DNA of 64,000 bases from Lewinella sp. 4G2 (lineage in GTDB: Bacteria; Bacteroidota; Bacteroidia; Chitinophagales; Saprospiraceae), in contig NZ_LVWJ02000014.1 of NCBI RefSeq assembly GCF_001625015.1, positions 2,108,001 to 2,172,000 of the forward strand, read 5' to 3'. The position numbers and the translations under genes were made by a program. Every line of letters begins with the position of its first letter. The first letter of the stretch is position 1. Shown here one piece after another: positions 20,507 to 28,625 of the stretch. A model generated the notes under the pieces. The model worked only from the letters and a program-made list of their open reading frames with translations. It was not told the origin of the DNA and searched no databases.

Positions 20507-21526
20507 ATGGTCCTCAGATTAATTATCCTACTGTTTACTTGCCTTTTACTGTGTACCTGCGGCAGCGCCCCCGCGGAAGTTGTGGTGGATAGCCAACCCC
20601 GAAAATGGGAGATCAGCGGCCGGGCCATGGGATCTTACTACAAGATCACTTACCTCGGTGATAGCCTGTCGGGATTGAGTGCCCGCATTGACAGCTTGCT
20701 CGATGCGTATAATCTGGAGCTCAGTGCGTGGGTGCCCGAGAGTAAATTGAGTGTGTTCAACCGGGAAGCCGAGGGGGTGAATTTGGAAGGCACCCAACAC
20801 TTTATCCCCAATCTGAACCTGGCGCGGATCGTCCACCAAGCGACCGGAGGCGCATACGACCCCACCATTGCCCCCCTGGTGAATTACTGGGGCTTCGGTA
20901 CGGGCCAACCGCGGCAGTCGGCGGAAGTAGTGCAGGAGGAGATTGATCGGCTACTCCCACTGGTGGGTTTTGAGAACCTTGAATTAGAGGGCCAGCAACT
21001 CGGCAAAAAGTACCCCGGCGTACAACTCGATCTAAACGCCAGCGCCAAAGGATACGGGGTAGATCTGATCGCCCAACTACTGAAGAACAGCGGCCGGCCT
21101 GACCACCTGGTGGACGTCGGCGGGGAAATGCGCGGTGGCGGAACCAAAAACGGACAAGCCTGGACGGTAGCCATCCGCTTGCCCGACGAAGACAAGGCAA
21201 AAATCGCCCTCGCGGGCACCCTCCCGCTGAGTAACGACCGGGCCATCGCGACCTCCGGCAACTACCTGAATTATTATAAAGTGGGTGGGGAGACCTTCAG
21301 CCACACCATCAATCCGAAAACTGGATTGGTAGAGCGTAACCGCTTACTGAGTGCATCCGTACTCGCGCCCGATTGCGCGACGGCCGATGCCTTCGCCACC
21401 GCCTGCATGGTGCTGGGGCCGGAGCAAGCCATGGCGCTAATTGAGCAGGACCCTAAACTGGAGGCTTACTTCCTGGTACGTGGCGAAGGCGACGCCCTCG
21501 AAACGCTGAAGTCTTCCGGGCTATAG
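20507..21526 (+). CDS. apbE: FAD:protein FMN transferase (ApbE family)
   Basis: The enzyme attaches FMN covalently to threonine residues of partner proteins such as Na+-translocating NADH:quinone reductase or Rnf subunits, outside the cytoplasmic membrane. The 339-residue protein has a hydrophobic N-terminus ending in LLLCTCGS, which suggests a lipoprotein, although the T before the Cys is not typical. It then has the family core RAMGSYYKITY, the motif KGYGVDLIA, the conserved VDVGGEMRGGG, ATSGNYLNYY and SHTINPKTG, and the C-terminal ADAFATACMVLG. No flavoprotein partner is nearby. The DMT transporter gene follows within 40 bases. Confidence 0.92.
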   Translation: MVLRLIILLFTCLLLCTCGSAPAEVVVDSQPRKWEISGRAMGSYYKITYLGDSLSGLSARIDSLLDAYNLELSAWVPESKLSVFNREAEGVNLEGTQHFIPNLNLARIVHQATGGAYDPTIAPLVNYWGFGTGQPRQSAEVVQEEIDRLLPLVGFENLELEGQQLGKKYPGVQLDLNASAKGYGVDLIAQLLKNSGRPDHLVDVGGEMRGGGTKNGQAWTVAIRLPDEDKAKIALAGTLPLSNDRAIATSGNYLNYYKVGGETFSHTINPKTGLVERNRLLSASVLAPDCATADAFATACMVLGPEQAMALIEQDPKLEAYFLVRGEGDALETLKSSGL

Positions 21527-21549
21527 ACTACCGCTGGGGTGGGGTGGCT

Positions 21550-21557
21550 TACCTTCG
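21550..21557 (+). promoter_or_regulatory. -7-like element before the DMT transporter
   Basis: TACCTTCG differs from TAnnTTTG at one base and stands five bases before GTG 21563, the same arrangement as at apbE. This favours GTG 21563 over GTG 21539 as the start of the next gene. Confidence 0.35.
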
Positions 21558-21562
21558 CCGCC

Positions 21563-22453
21563 GTGAATACCAAGCAAAGCCCCGGATGGATAGATTACGT
21601 GACCCTGATCGGGCTGAGTTTGATCTGGGGAACGAGTTATATCCTCATTAAAAAAGGATTGGACGTATTCACGCCCGCACAGGTCGCGAGTTTGCGTTTG
21701 GGTATTTCCGCCCTGGCCTTATTACCGCTCGCCGTTACCCACTTAAGAAAGATAACGCGGCGGCAAATACCGCTATTAATCGTCATCGGGATAACCGGAA
21801 CGGGTTTGCCCTCCTTTCTTTTCCCGTTCGCGCAAACCGAATTAAGTAGCAGTTTGACGGGGATGTTGAGTGGGCTGACGCCGCTCTGCACCTTCATCGT
21901 AGCGTACTTTTTATTCCGCAAAACTGCCGGTGGTGGGCGGCAATTTGCGGGGGTATTGCTCGGGCTGGTTGGGGCTGGTTTGCTCGCTTGGTCCGCCCCC
22001 GGAGAAGCGGGGCAGACGACGCAATTTGCCTACGCCGGGTTCATTTTATTGGCGTGTTTTTGCTACGCGACCAGTTCTAATTTAGTCGGGGCTTACTTCA
22101 AAGAAACGCCGGCGCTTACGATTACGGTGGCCAGCTTTTTTCTGGTTGGGGTGCCCGCTTTAATCTGGGCGCTGAGCGCAGGTGCCGTGCCGGAGACGGT
22201 AATGAGCGAGCCGGATGGGGCGGGTTGGTGGGCGCTGGCTTACGTAGGATTTCTGGCCGTGGTCAGTACCGTGCTGGCGAGTATCATCTTTTTCAAGATG
22301 GTGCAACGCTCCGGCGCCGTATTTGCCAGTACGGTGAGTTACATCATTCCGCTGGTGGCGCTGAGTTGGGGCCTGCTGGATGGGGAAGCCCTCAGCTTTT
22401 GGCAGTTACCCGCCGTCGCTCTGGTCCTGGTAGGTGTATTCCTGAGCAAGTAA
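21563..22453 (+). CDS. DMT-superfamily transporter (EamA domains)
   Basis: A membrane protein of 296 residues from GTG 21563, or 304 from GTG 21539 in the same frame. It shows about ten hydrophobic segments and the two tandem EamA halves typical of drug/metabolite transporters. The first half starts with LSLIWGTSYILIKKGLDVF and the second with FAYAGFILLACFCYATSSNLVG. Such proteins usually export amino acids or metabolites across the inner membrane; the substrate is not predictable here. The later start is preferred because of the -7-like element at 21550-21557. Confidence 0.88.
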   Translation: MNTKQSPGWIDYVTLIGLSLIWGTSYILIKKGLDVFTPAQVASLRLGISALALLPLAVTHLRKITRRQIPLLIVIGITGTGLPSFLFPFAQTELSSSLTGMLSGLTPLCTFIVAYFLFRKTAGGGRQFAGVLLGLVGAGLLAWSAPGEAGQTTQFAYAGFILLACFCYATSSNLVGAYFKETPALTITVASFFLVGVPALIWALSAGAVPETVMSEPDGAGWWALAYVGFLAVVSTVLASIIFFKMVQRSGAVFASTVSYIIPLVALSWGLLDGEALSFWQLPAVALVLVGVFLSK

Positions 22454-22517
22454 GACCGGCGTCAAACTGCGGGAGGCGAACGGGCATCATTAGTGCAGGA
22501 TTGACGTTATTGCGGCG

Positions 22518-23981
22518 ATGCTTGCACTTCTACGGATTCTGCTGATGGCTTTTTGCGGTCTCTACCTGGCCCCATTGGTGGGGCAGGGTGGGGGAGCATC
22601 AATAGCGACCGTAAGCAAAACATCGGAAAGGGATACCATCGTTTTATCCGATTCCGTACAGGTAGTCGGTATATACCTTAACGGACAGAAGCGGACGCGG
22701 CAGCGCGTCATCTTCCGGGAGATGGGCTTGAAAAGGGGCGCTCGGATTCCCTCTACGGAAATCCGAGAACGGGTGGACCGGAGCTACGCCACCCTCATGA
22801 ATACCGGTTTATTCGCCAGCGTAGATATTGCGATCGATACCCTCAACGCCGACGAGATCGCTTTGGAATTACAGATCAGAGAAACCTGGTACCTATACCC
22901 AGTACCAGTATTCTCGCTGGCGGACCGGAATTTTAACGTATGGCTCAACGAAATGAACGCGTCGCTGGACCGGGTGAATATCGGGGCTAAATTGACCTAC
23001 TATAATTTCACGGGCAGGCGCGACCGATTAAAGATTGGTTACGAAACGGGGTACCGCCGCTTATACGAATTAAGCTATCGCCACCCATACATCAATCAGG
23101 CTGGAAGCCTCGGCCTCGAAGCAAGTTATCGGTACCGGCAGCAGCGGGAACAGAATTACCTCACGGTGGGGAACCGCCAGGAATTTGTACGCTTGGAAGA
23201 TCGATTTATCTACGAGCAGCAGTCGGTGGATGTAAAATTGACCTACCGCCGCCGGTTGTACGTAAGCCATTCCCTGACGGCAGGGTACCAAAGCAGTGAA
23301 ATTGCGGATACGATTGCTACCATCCTAAACCCGGAATTCTTTGGTGGTGGACGCAGCTCTCAGGAATTCGCTTCCCTGCGCTATTCCTTTACGGATGACC
23401 GGCGGGACGTTAGAAACTACCCCTGGCGTGGTTATTTCCTCCGCGCTACGCTCGATAAGGACGGGTTGGGGATTACCGGTGAACGCGATGGGTTAACGGC
23501 CGGCCTCACCTATTCAAAATTTATTCCCCTCAATGAGAAGTACAGCATCAACGTAGGGGCGGGGGCGAAGTATAGTTTTATCCGGAGCCAGCAACCCTTT
23601 CTGGAAAATAGGGCCATTGGGTTCGGTAGCAATGGCATTGTGGGGTACCAATTTTACGTAGTGGATGGGCTGGATATGTTGATCTGGCGCGCTGGCATCC
23701 GGCGGGAGTTATTCCGGACGAAAGTGAATCTCGGCAAATGGGTATTCATCGATGCTTTCCGGCAAATACCAATCCGGGTGCTATTTGCCGTGCAGGCTAA
23801 CCAAGGATTTGCCAACGCCCCGTTCGCCGGTGAAGCGAACCGACTAAATAATACCCTGCTAACGGGGGTGAGCGCCGGGTTTGACGCCGTTCTTTACTAC
23901 GATATGGTAGGGAGCGTGCAGTATAACCGCAATCACCTGGGGGAAGACGGGGTTTTCTTAGCTTTACAACTGAGCTTTTGA
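22518..23981 (+). CDS. Omp85-family outer membrane protein (POTRA plus beta-barrel)
   Basis: A 487-residue protein with a signal peptide (LLRILLMAFCGLYLAPLVGQ), then a single POTRA-like segment. In that segment, residues about 50-125 read VVGIYLNGQKRTRQRVIFRE and later TLMNTGLFASVDI. An Omp85/TamA-type barrel follows to the end, closing with an aromatic residue (LQLSF). BamA itself has five POTRA domains and is longer, so this is a smaller relative of the kind common in Bacteroidota. Members insert or translocate proteins or lipids at the outer membrane; the specific role is unknown. It precedes NAD kinase with a 60-base gap. Confidence 0.82.
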   Translation: MLALLRILLMAFCGLYLAPLVGQGGGASIATVSKTSERDTIVLSDSVQVVGIYLNGQKRTRQRVIFREMGLKRGARIPSTEIRERVDRSYATLMNTGLFASVDIAIDTLNADEIALELQIRETWYLYPVPVFSLADRNFNVWLNEMNASLDRVNIGAKLTYYNFTGRRDRLKIGYETGYRRLYELSYRHPYINQAGSLGLEASYRYRQQREQNYLTVGNRQEFVRLEDRFIYEQQSVDVKLTYRRRLYVSHSLTAGYQSSEIADTIATILNPEFFGGGRSSQEFASLRYSFTDDRRDVRNYPWRGYFLRATLDKDGLGITGERDGLTAGLTYSKFIPLNEKYSINVGAGAKYSFIRSQQPFLENRAIGFGSNGIVGYQFYVVDGLDMLIWRAGIRRELFRTKVNLGKWVFIDAFRQIPIRVLFAVQANQGFANAPFAGEANRLNNTLLTGVSAGFDAVLYYDMVGSVQYNRNHLGEDGVFLALQLSF

Positions 23982-24041
23982 TCTTTCTCCAGACCTTACG
24001 CGGCCGGCCAGACATGGTGCAGGGGCGGTAGAACCGATATT

Positions 24042-24926
24042 ATGCAAGTCGTCATTTATAGCCAGGTCCTGAAAGAAAAGGACGTGCCCGTCATTCAGGA
24101 TCTATTTGATCTGCTGGCGGATAATGGATTTTCCACGTACGTATACGGCCCCTACCTGGAAGAGATTCGTCCCCACATCACCTTTAAAAAGGACGTTGGC
24201 AATTTTGGGGGATACCTTGATTTCCGTATCAAGCATTTTGATATGTTCATTTGCCTGGGGGGGGATGGTACCATTCTGCGGGCGGCTACCATTGTGCGGG
24301 ATACCAAGATCCCCATCCTGGGCATTAACCTGGGGAGGTTAGGATTCCTGGCCCGCGTTGAAAAGAGCAGACTGCGGGAAACATTGGAATTACTCTCCCG
24401 TGGTCGGTTCAGTACGGAGCGGCGGGATATGCTTTATCTGGAAAGTAATTTGCCAGTATTCGGCGAGACGCCTTATGCGCTGAATGATTGTACGCTGTTG
24501 AAGCGGGATACGTCTTCCATGGTAACCATTCATACCTACGTAAATGGAGCCTACTTAAATAGTTACTGGGCGGACGGTATTATTATTGCCACCCCGACGG
24601 GTTCAACGGGGTATTCCTTAAGTTGTGGTGGGCCCATTGTTTTTCCGGGTAGTGGTAATTTCGTAATTACACCCGTTGCCCCCCATAACCTCAACGTAAG
24701 GCCGATCATTATCTCGGATGACGCCATCGTCAGTTTTGAGATAGAGGGCCGCGCCGAGAATTTTCTCTGTACGTTGGATAGTAGATTCGAAACCATTACC
24801 TCCGTGCATAACCTGGCGGTGCGCAAGAATAAATTTGGCCTGCATTTGGTAGAATTACCCGGCATCAGCTTTATGGATACATTACGGGGCAAATTGCACT
24901 GGGGGGATGACCGGCGTAACTTTTAA
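24042..24926 (+). CDS. nadK: NAD kinase
   Basis: The enzyme phosphorylates NAD to NADP in the cytoplasm. The 294-residue protein has the diagnostic GGDGTILRAA motif (about residues 74-83), NLGRLGFLA, and the glycine-rich DGIIIATPTGSTGYSLSCGG with the PTGSTGY that shapes the nucleotide site, followed by FVITPVAPHNL. Length and motif spacing are normal for bacterial NadK, so the ATG at 24042 is accepted. Confidence 0.95.
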   Translation: MQVVIYSQVLKEKDVPVIQDLFDLLADNGFSTYVYGPYLEEIRPHITFKKDVGNFGGYLDFRIKHFDMFICLGGDGTILRAATIVRDTKIPILGINLGRLGFLARVEKSRLRETLELLSRGRFSTERRDMLYLESNLPVFGETPYALNDCTLLKRDTSSMVTIHTYVNGAYLNSYWADGIIIATPTGSTGYSLSCGGPIVFPGSGNFVITPVAPHNLNVRPIIISDDAIVSFEIEGRAENFLCTLDSRFETITSVHNLAVRKNKFGLHLVELPGISFMDTLRGKLHWGDDRRNF

Positions 24927-25079
24927 CGACGATCCCCCGAGCGCTCTATAGCGTAATTACACTGTTGTCAATAGAGGTGTACGGGTGGTAATACATGAAA
25001 CCGCAAAAGGGTATCAATTTTAGATCTTCGAAAAGAGCCGGGTTCACGTGGAGAATACCAGCGTTTAATAATTTAGGTA

Positions 25080-25087
25080 TATATTTG
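25080..25087 (+). promoter_or_regulatory. -7-like element in the gap before the AT-hook gene
   Basis: TATATTTG matches TAnnTTTG. No -33 TTTG is present at the usual distance. If used, it gives either a leader of about 270 bases for the gene at 25365 or a short RNA ending at the hairpin near 25240. Confidence 0.35.
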
Positions 25088-25180
25088 CGTATCGCTGCAA
25101 AATGAATGCTAGATTTTCAGTCGGAGCTATACAACCAAAGATGTCTGGCATACCTTTCGTAGATCGTCTTTTTAAGCTAC

Positions 25181-25247
25181 ATCCCCGTTGCACATTTAGG
25201 TTGCATGAGGCATAAGCCTGTGCCAACTTAAATCGGGATTTTTATTA
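25181..25247 (+). ncRNA. Structured leader or terminated small RNA candidate
   Basis: In the 438-base gap 24927-25364, an extended hairpin can form. ATCCC (25181-25185) pairs with GGGAT (25235-25239). Inside it TTTAGGTTG (25195-25203) pairs with CCAACTTAAA, and a 4-base stem around ATAA caps it. The 3' side runs straight into TTTTTATT, like an intrinsic terminator or attenuator. The rest of the gap has no plausible gene. Confidence 0.4.
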
Positions 25248-25364
25248 GCAAACAACAACCGTACCTATTCTTACGCCACCCGGTATTTTTTTTGATGCAA
25301 GGCTTAGTGCCTAATTCAAACTAGGTACTCTGGCTAAACCAATTTTTTAACTCACTCAAAGCAA

Positions 25365-26243
25365 ATGGCTAATATTAAAAAAGAAGTCGCCGCGTTGATC
25401 TCACGATTTGACGCTGCGCAAGAAGCTTTTCTCGCAAATTCCGCCGACGTAAAGAAATTACGCAAAACCCACAAAAAGGAGCTCAAGCAAGCTGGCAAGG
25501 ACCTGAAAAAAGCCAACCAGCAAATTGCAGCGCTCAAGGAAGAGGTAGTCGAATTGCAAAAAGCCCTTTCCGAAAAGACCAGTGCGCTAACGCTAGCGGA
25601 AGCGAAGGTTATGGATCAGAAAAAACCTGCCGCCAAAACCACCCGCAAGCCAGCCACTAAATCTACGGGCCGCCGCGGCCGCCCCCGCAAGAACGCACCT
25701 AAGCCAGCAACGGCCGAAGCGACCCCAGCCAAGTCTGCCCCAACAACCGCCACCGCAGCCGTTACTTCCGCCGCGAAGGCCAAGGGTGGTGCTGCCCCCA
25801 AAGCAAGCGAGGCCAAGCCCGCCGCACCCAAGCGCCGTGGACGCCCCGCCGGTAGCAAAAACAAGACTACGGCAACGCCCACCAAAGCAACCGCGAAGCC
25901 AACCGCTGCCGCCAAGAAAACGGCTGCTAAAAGTTCCGCCAAGCCCGCCACCAAGGCAGCTCCCAAGCCGAAAGCTGCGCCAGCTCCCGCCGGCGTAAAG
26001 CGTGGCCGTGGCCGCCCCCGCACCAAGCCAGTTGTTGAGGCTAGCCCGCTGACGAAGATCAACGGCGTAGGCCCAGCACTTGCAAAAGCCCTCGAGGCAG
26101 GCGGTATCACTACCGTTGCTCAGGCCGCTAAAGCCAGCAACTCGAAGATCACTGAGATCTTCAACACTGTGGGCCGCCGTTACAAAGATCCGGACCAGGC
26201 CAAGATTCAGGCCTTCCGCGACGCTGCAACTGCCGCCAAGTAG
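25365..26243 (+). CDS. Histone-like AT-hook protein with helix-hairpin-helix tail
   Basis: A 292-residue basic protein with three parts. Residues 1-85 are charged and coiled-coil-like. Residues 86-225 are Ala/Lys/Pro low-complexity sequence resembling histone H1 tails, with three AT-hook cores: RRGRPRK at 103-109, RRGRPAG at 157-163 and RGRGRPR at 213-219. Residues 229-292 form a compact domain starting LTKINGVGPALAKALEAGGI, typical of helix-hairpin-helix DNA-binding folds. A nucleoid-associated role on A+T-rich DNA is inferred. It stands alone, between a structured leader region and a terminator. Confidence 0.8.
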   Translation: MANIKKEVAALISRFDAAQEAFLANSADVKKLRKTHKKELKQAGKDLKKANQQIAALKEEVVELQKALSEKTSALTLAEAKVMDQKKPAAKTTRKPATKSTGRRGRPRKNAPKPATAEATPAKSAPTTATAAVTSAAKAKGGAAPKASEAKPAAPKRRGRPAGSKNKTTATPTKATAKPTAAAKKTAAKSSAKPATKAAPKPKAAPAPAGVKRGRGRPRTKPVVEASPLTKINGVGPALAKALEAGGITTVAQAAKASNSKITEIFNTVGRRYKDPDQAKIQAFRDAATAAK

Positions 26244-26270
26244 GTAGTACGCTAACTCATTTTGCTACAT

Positions 26271-26313
26271 AAAAGGCCACTTTTGGGGGATCAACCTCGG
26301 AAGTGGCTTTTTT
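26271..26313 (+). terminator. Rho-independent terminator after the AT-hook gene
   Basis: GCCACTT (26276-26282) pairs with AAGTGGC (26301-26307), followed by six T. A-rich sequence before the left arm could pair with the T-run, which would let it work in both directions. Confidence 0.8.
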
Positions 26314-26465
26314 CGTGCCCGGCCCCGTCAGATAATGGTGGTGTAATCGCACATCTGAAAGAAATAATCGTTGAAATTGCCAGCTGGGCAGCAGGTCTTT
26401 ATCCTGCATTTGCTCAGCCATCGATTTAATCAACGTAACTGATTCCCACAAATCAACCTTTAGTT

Positions 26466-27803
26466 ATGCGCTCAATAGTACGCCTCTCCTTACCACTCTT
26501 GGCCTTGTTTGCCATTTTCTTTTCCACCGGCTGTGACGACGGTACGACGCCCGGCAGTGGCGTCACCCTGCCACCACTGCTGCGGCTGAATTCCGGTGCC
26601 GGCATTATTGACGTGGACCAGGAACTCGACCTCTCCGAAGAAAGCTTTATCGTCAATCTGACGGCCACTACCGGAGACGCAAATCTCAATAATCTCCGTA
26701 TCGAGCAGGATGGCCTATTGGTCCCCGCTAGCCGCCTGAACTTCAGGACCGGCCAAACGGCCAACAACCCTATTCTTCTCTTCGGGAGTGATGCCGCCGG
26801 TTTTACCTACGAAATCGAAATTCTGCGGGACCCCGCCCAGGTTACCGGGCCTTCCACGTATAGCTTTACGGTTAATGACGAAAATAATCTCGCAGCCTCT
26901 GAATTCCTCGTCATCAGTTACGTGCAGTCCGCCCCTACGGTGGAGCTCGTCATTGAAGACGGCTTTGTGAGCAGTGATGCTACGGTACTGAGCCGCGGCG
27001 GTGTCTTCAACGTCCGCGTCCGGAGCACCTCCACGGGTACTGACTTGCAGAGCCTGACCGTCCTCGAAGACGGTAACGTGATGGACGCCTCTCAGCTCTC
27101 CATCAACGGTGGCAACGTAGATGCAATGAACCCGCTGACGTTCGCCACGGGCGAGATGTCCGGCGCAACCTACCGCTACCAGATTTCCCCAGAAAATACC
27201 ACTACTGATACGCGGACCTACACTTTCCAGACGACGGACGTCGACGGCGGCGTAGGCGAAGTCTCCATCAACATCACCTTTGATACACCTCCCGGGACGG
27301 CGCTTACGCTGGATACTATGGGTGTTTTCTTCAACGCTACCGGGCAGCTTAACGGGGGGCTTGACCTCGATAATGGCATCGCCGTAGCCTTCGACAGCCC
27401 CGACGCTGAGATTCAGGATGAAGGTATCGACGACCGCATTGCTCCGGGTACCGAGAACTGGCGCGCCCAGATCAGCTCAGTCAACGGCACTACTGTGCGC
27501 GCCGCCGATCTTTCCATGTTTGGCGACGGCATCACTTTTGGTGAGGTGGATTTGAAGGAAACCATCCAGGCCATTTTTGAGGATCCATCCGTCAGCACGG
27601 CGCTTGCGGGTACTGACTTTGTTACCGTTCTTGGCGATCCGGATGGTACCGAAGAGGTGTCCCTCCCCATCCAGGGTGGTGGTGATAACGGCGAAGTCTT
27701 TGCCGTCCGCAAGGGCGATACCTACTACCTCGTTCAGTTCACCAGCGTCAACTACGTAGCCGGATCCAACGCCGATAGTTACGACGTTTCTATTCGGTAC
27801 TAG
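26466..27803 (+). CDS. Predicted lipoprotein of unknown function
   Basis: A 445-residue protein. The N-terminus has a lipoprotein signal peptide with the lipobox STGC (Cys at about residue 23), so it should be lipid-anchored, probably at the outer membrane or surface. The rest is rich in beta-strand, Thr, Asp and Asn, and contains at least two similar stretches of the form S-x-x-T-x-x-x-L-x-x-L-x-x-x-x-DG followed by R-x-YTF-type strands. This suggests tandem Ig-like domains. I do not recognise a named family. It precedes the ECF sigma gene but is separated from it by the inverted-repeat region 27826-27953. Confidence 0.7.
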   Translation: MRSIVRLSLPLLALFAIFFSTGCDDGTTPGSGVTLPPLLRLNSGAGIIDVDQELDLSEESFIVNLTATTGDANLNNLRIEQDGLLVPASRLNFRTGQTANNPILLFGSDAAGFTYEIEILRDPAQVTGPSTYSFTVNDENNLAASEFLVISYVQSAPTVELVIEDGFVSSDATVLSRGGVFNVRVRSTSTGTDLQSLTVLEDGNVMDASQLSINGGNVDAMNPLTFATGEMSGATYRYQISPENTTTDTRTYTFQTTDVDGGVGEVSINITFDTPPGTALTLDTMGVFFNATGQLNGGLDLDNGIAVAFDSPDAEIQDEGIDDRIAPGTENWRAQISSVNGTTVRAADLSMFGDGITFGEVDLKETIQAIFEDPSVSTALAGTDFVTVLGDPDGTEEVSLPIQGGGDNGEVFAVRKGDTYYLVQFTSVNYVAGSNADSYDVSIRY

Positions 27804-27825
27804 GTAAACATTTCAGCTTTTACTG

Positions 27826-27953
27826 GGGCGCTGCCGCAGGTGGAAAGTTGGGGATCAAGCGATCCGGATCGGCACTGGGCTAAGGGATAATTCCTGCGGT
27901 TAGTGGACTGGTCCTTACGTCTTGATCCTTAGCTAGCACCCGCGGCAGCGCCC
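27826..27953. repeat. Pair of inverted copies of the CACCTGCGGCAGCGCC motif
   Basis: GGGCGCTGCCGCAGGTG (27826-27842) and CACCCGCGGCAGCGCCC (27937-27953) are inverted copies with one mismatch over 17 bases, enclosing 94 bases. They lie between the lipoprotein gene and the ECF sigma gene and could form a long stem or be two binding sites. The same motif occurs at six other places in the window. Confidence 0.7.
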
Positions 27954-28069
27954 TTGCAATGTCCGGGAATGGGTCTAAATGGCTGTTAAACCCCGGAAAA
28001 GTCGGCACGGAGCAGCGAAGGGGTAGGGTAAACCGTTTATCTTACGGTCCGCAACAGACCCGCCCGAAT

Positions 28070-28621
28070 ATGGACTATACCGCAATACTGCACAATGATG
28101 AGCGAAGCTTCGTCGATGCCCTTTCGAGGGGAGACCGGCAGGCCCAGCGCGTGCTGTACGAAGAGTACTACGGAGCCTTGATGTCCATTTGCCAGCGTTA
28201 TGCCGGCAGTGAGGACGAAGCGTTGGATCTGTTGCACGAGAGTTTCATCAAGATCTTCCAAAAAATTGGTCGCTACGAATCCGGTACCGCGCTCATCGCG
28301 TGGATGCGCCGGATTACCGTGAATACGGCCATCGATCAGTACCGGCGCAATAGCCGCCGCCGTACGGAGGATCTGGATAGCGCCTACGGTATCTCATCGG
28401 ATGCACCGGATGTGTTCGCACAGTTCGGCGCCCGGGAGATCCTCAGCGCGGTACAAAAGTTACCACCCACGTACCGGACCATATTCAACCTCTACGTTGT
28501 GGAGGGATACAGTCACAAGGAAATCGCCGAACAGCTCTCCATTACGGATTCCACGAGCCGCTCGAACCTGGTAAAAGCCCGGGGTAAACTGCAAAAAGTT
28601 TTGACCGCCCCCGGCCGCTAA
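28070..28621 (+). CDS. ECF-type RNA polymerase sigma factor
   Basis: A 183-residue sigma-70 family protein of the extracytoplasmic function group. Region 2 (about residues 20-90) includes LLHESFIKIFQKIGRY and WMRRITVNTAIDQYRR. Region 4 (about 125-178) includes LPPTYRTIFNLYVVEGYSH, KEIAEQLSITDSTSRSNL and VKARGKL. ATG 28070 is chosen over an in-frame ATG at 27959, because the extra 37 residues are unlike the family and part of them would run through the inverted-repeat region. The next gene starts four bases after the stop and is probably its regulator. Confidence 0.92.
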   Translation: MDYTAILHNDERSFVDALSRGDRQAQRVLYEEYYGALMSICQRYAGSEDEALDLLHESFIKIFQKIGRYESGTALIAWMRRITVNTAIDQYRRNSRRRTEDLDSAYGISSDAPDVFAQFGAREILSAVQKLPPTYRTIFNLYVVEGYSHKEIAEQLSITDSTSRSNLVKARGKLQKVLTAPGR

Positions 28622-28625
28622 CCGT

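Noticed and set aside
25616-26110. Minus-strand frame of 164 codons rich in Ala, Leu and Val that looks like a membrane protein
   Set aside because: It is the antisense reading of the Ala/Lys/Pro-rich tail of the AT-hook protein; the hydrophobic look follows from the codons of that strand.
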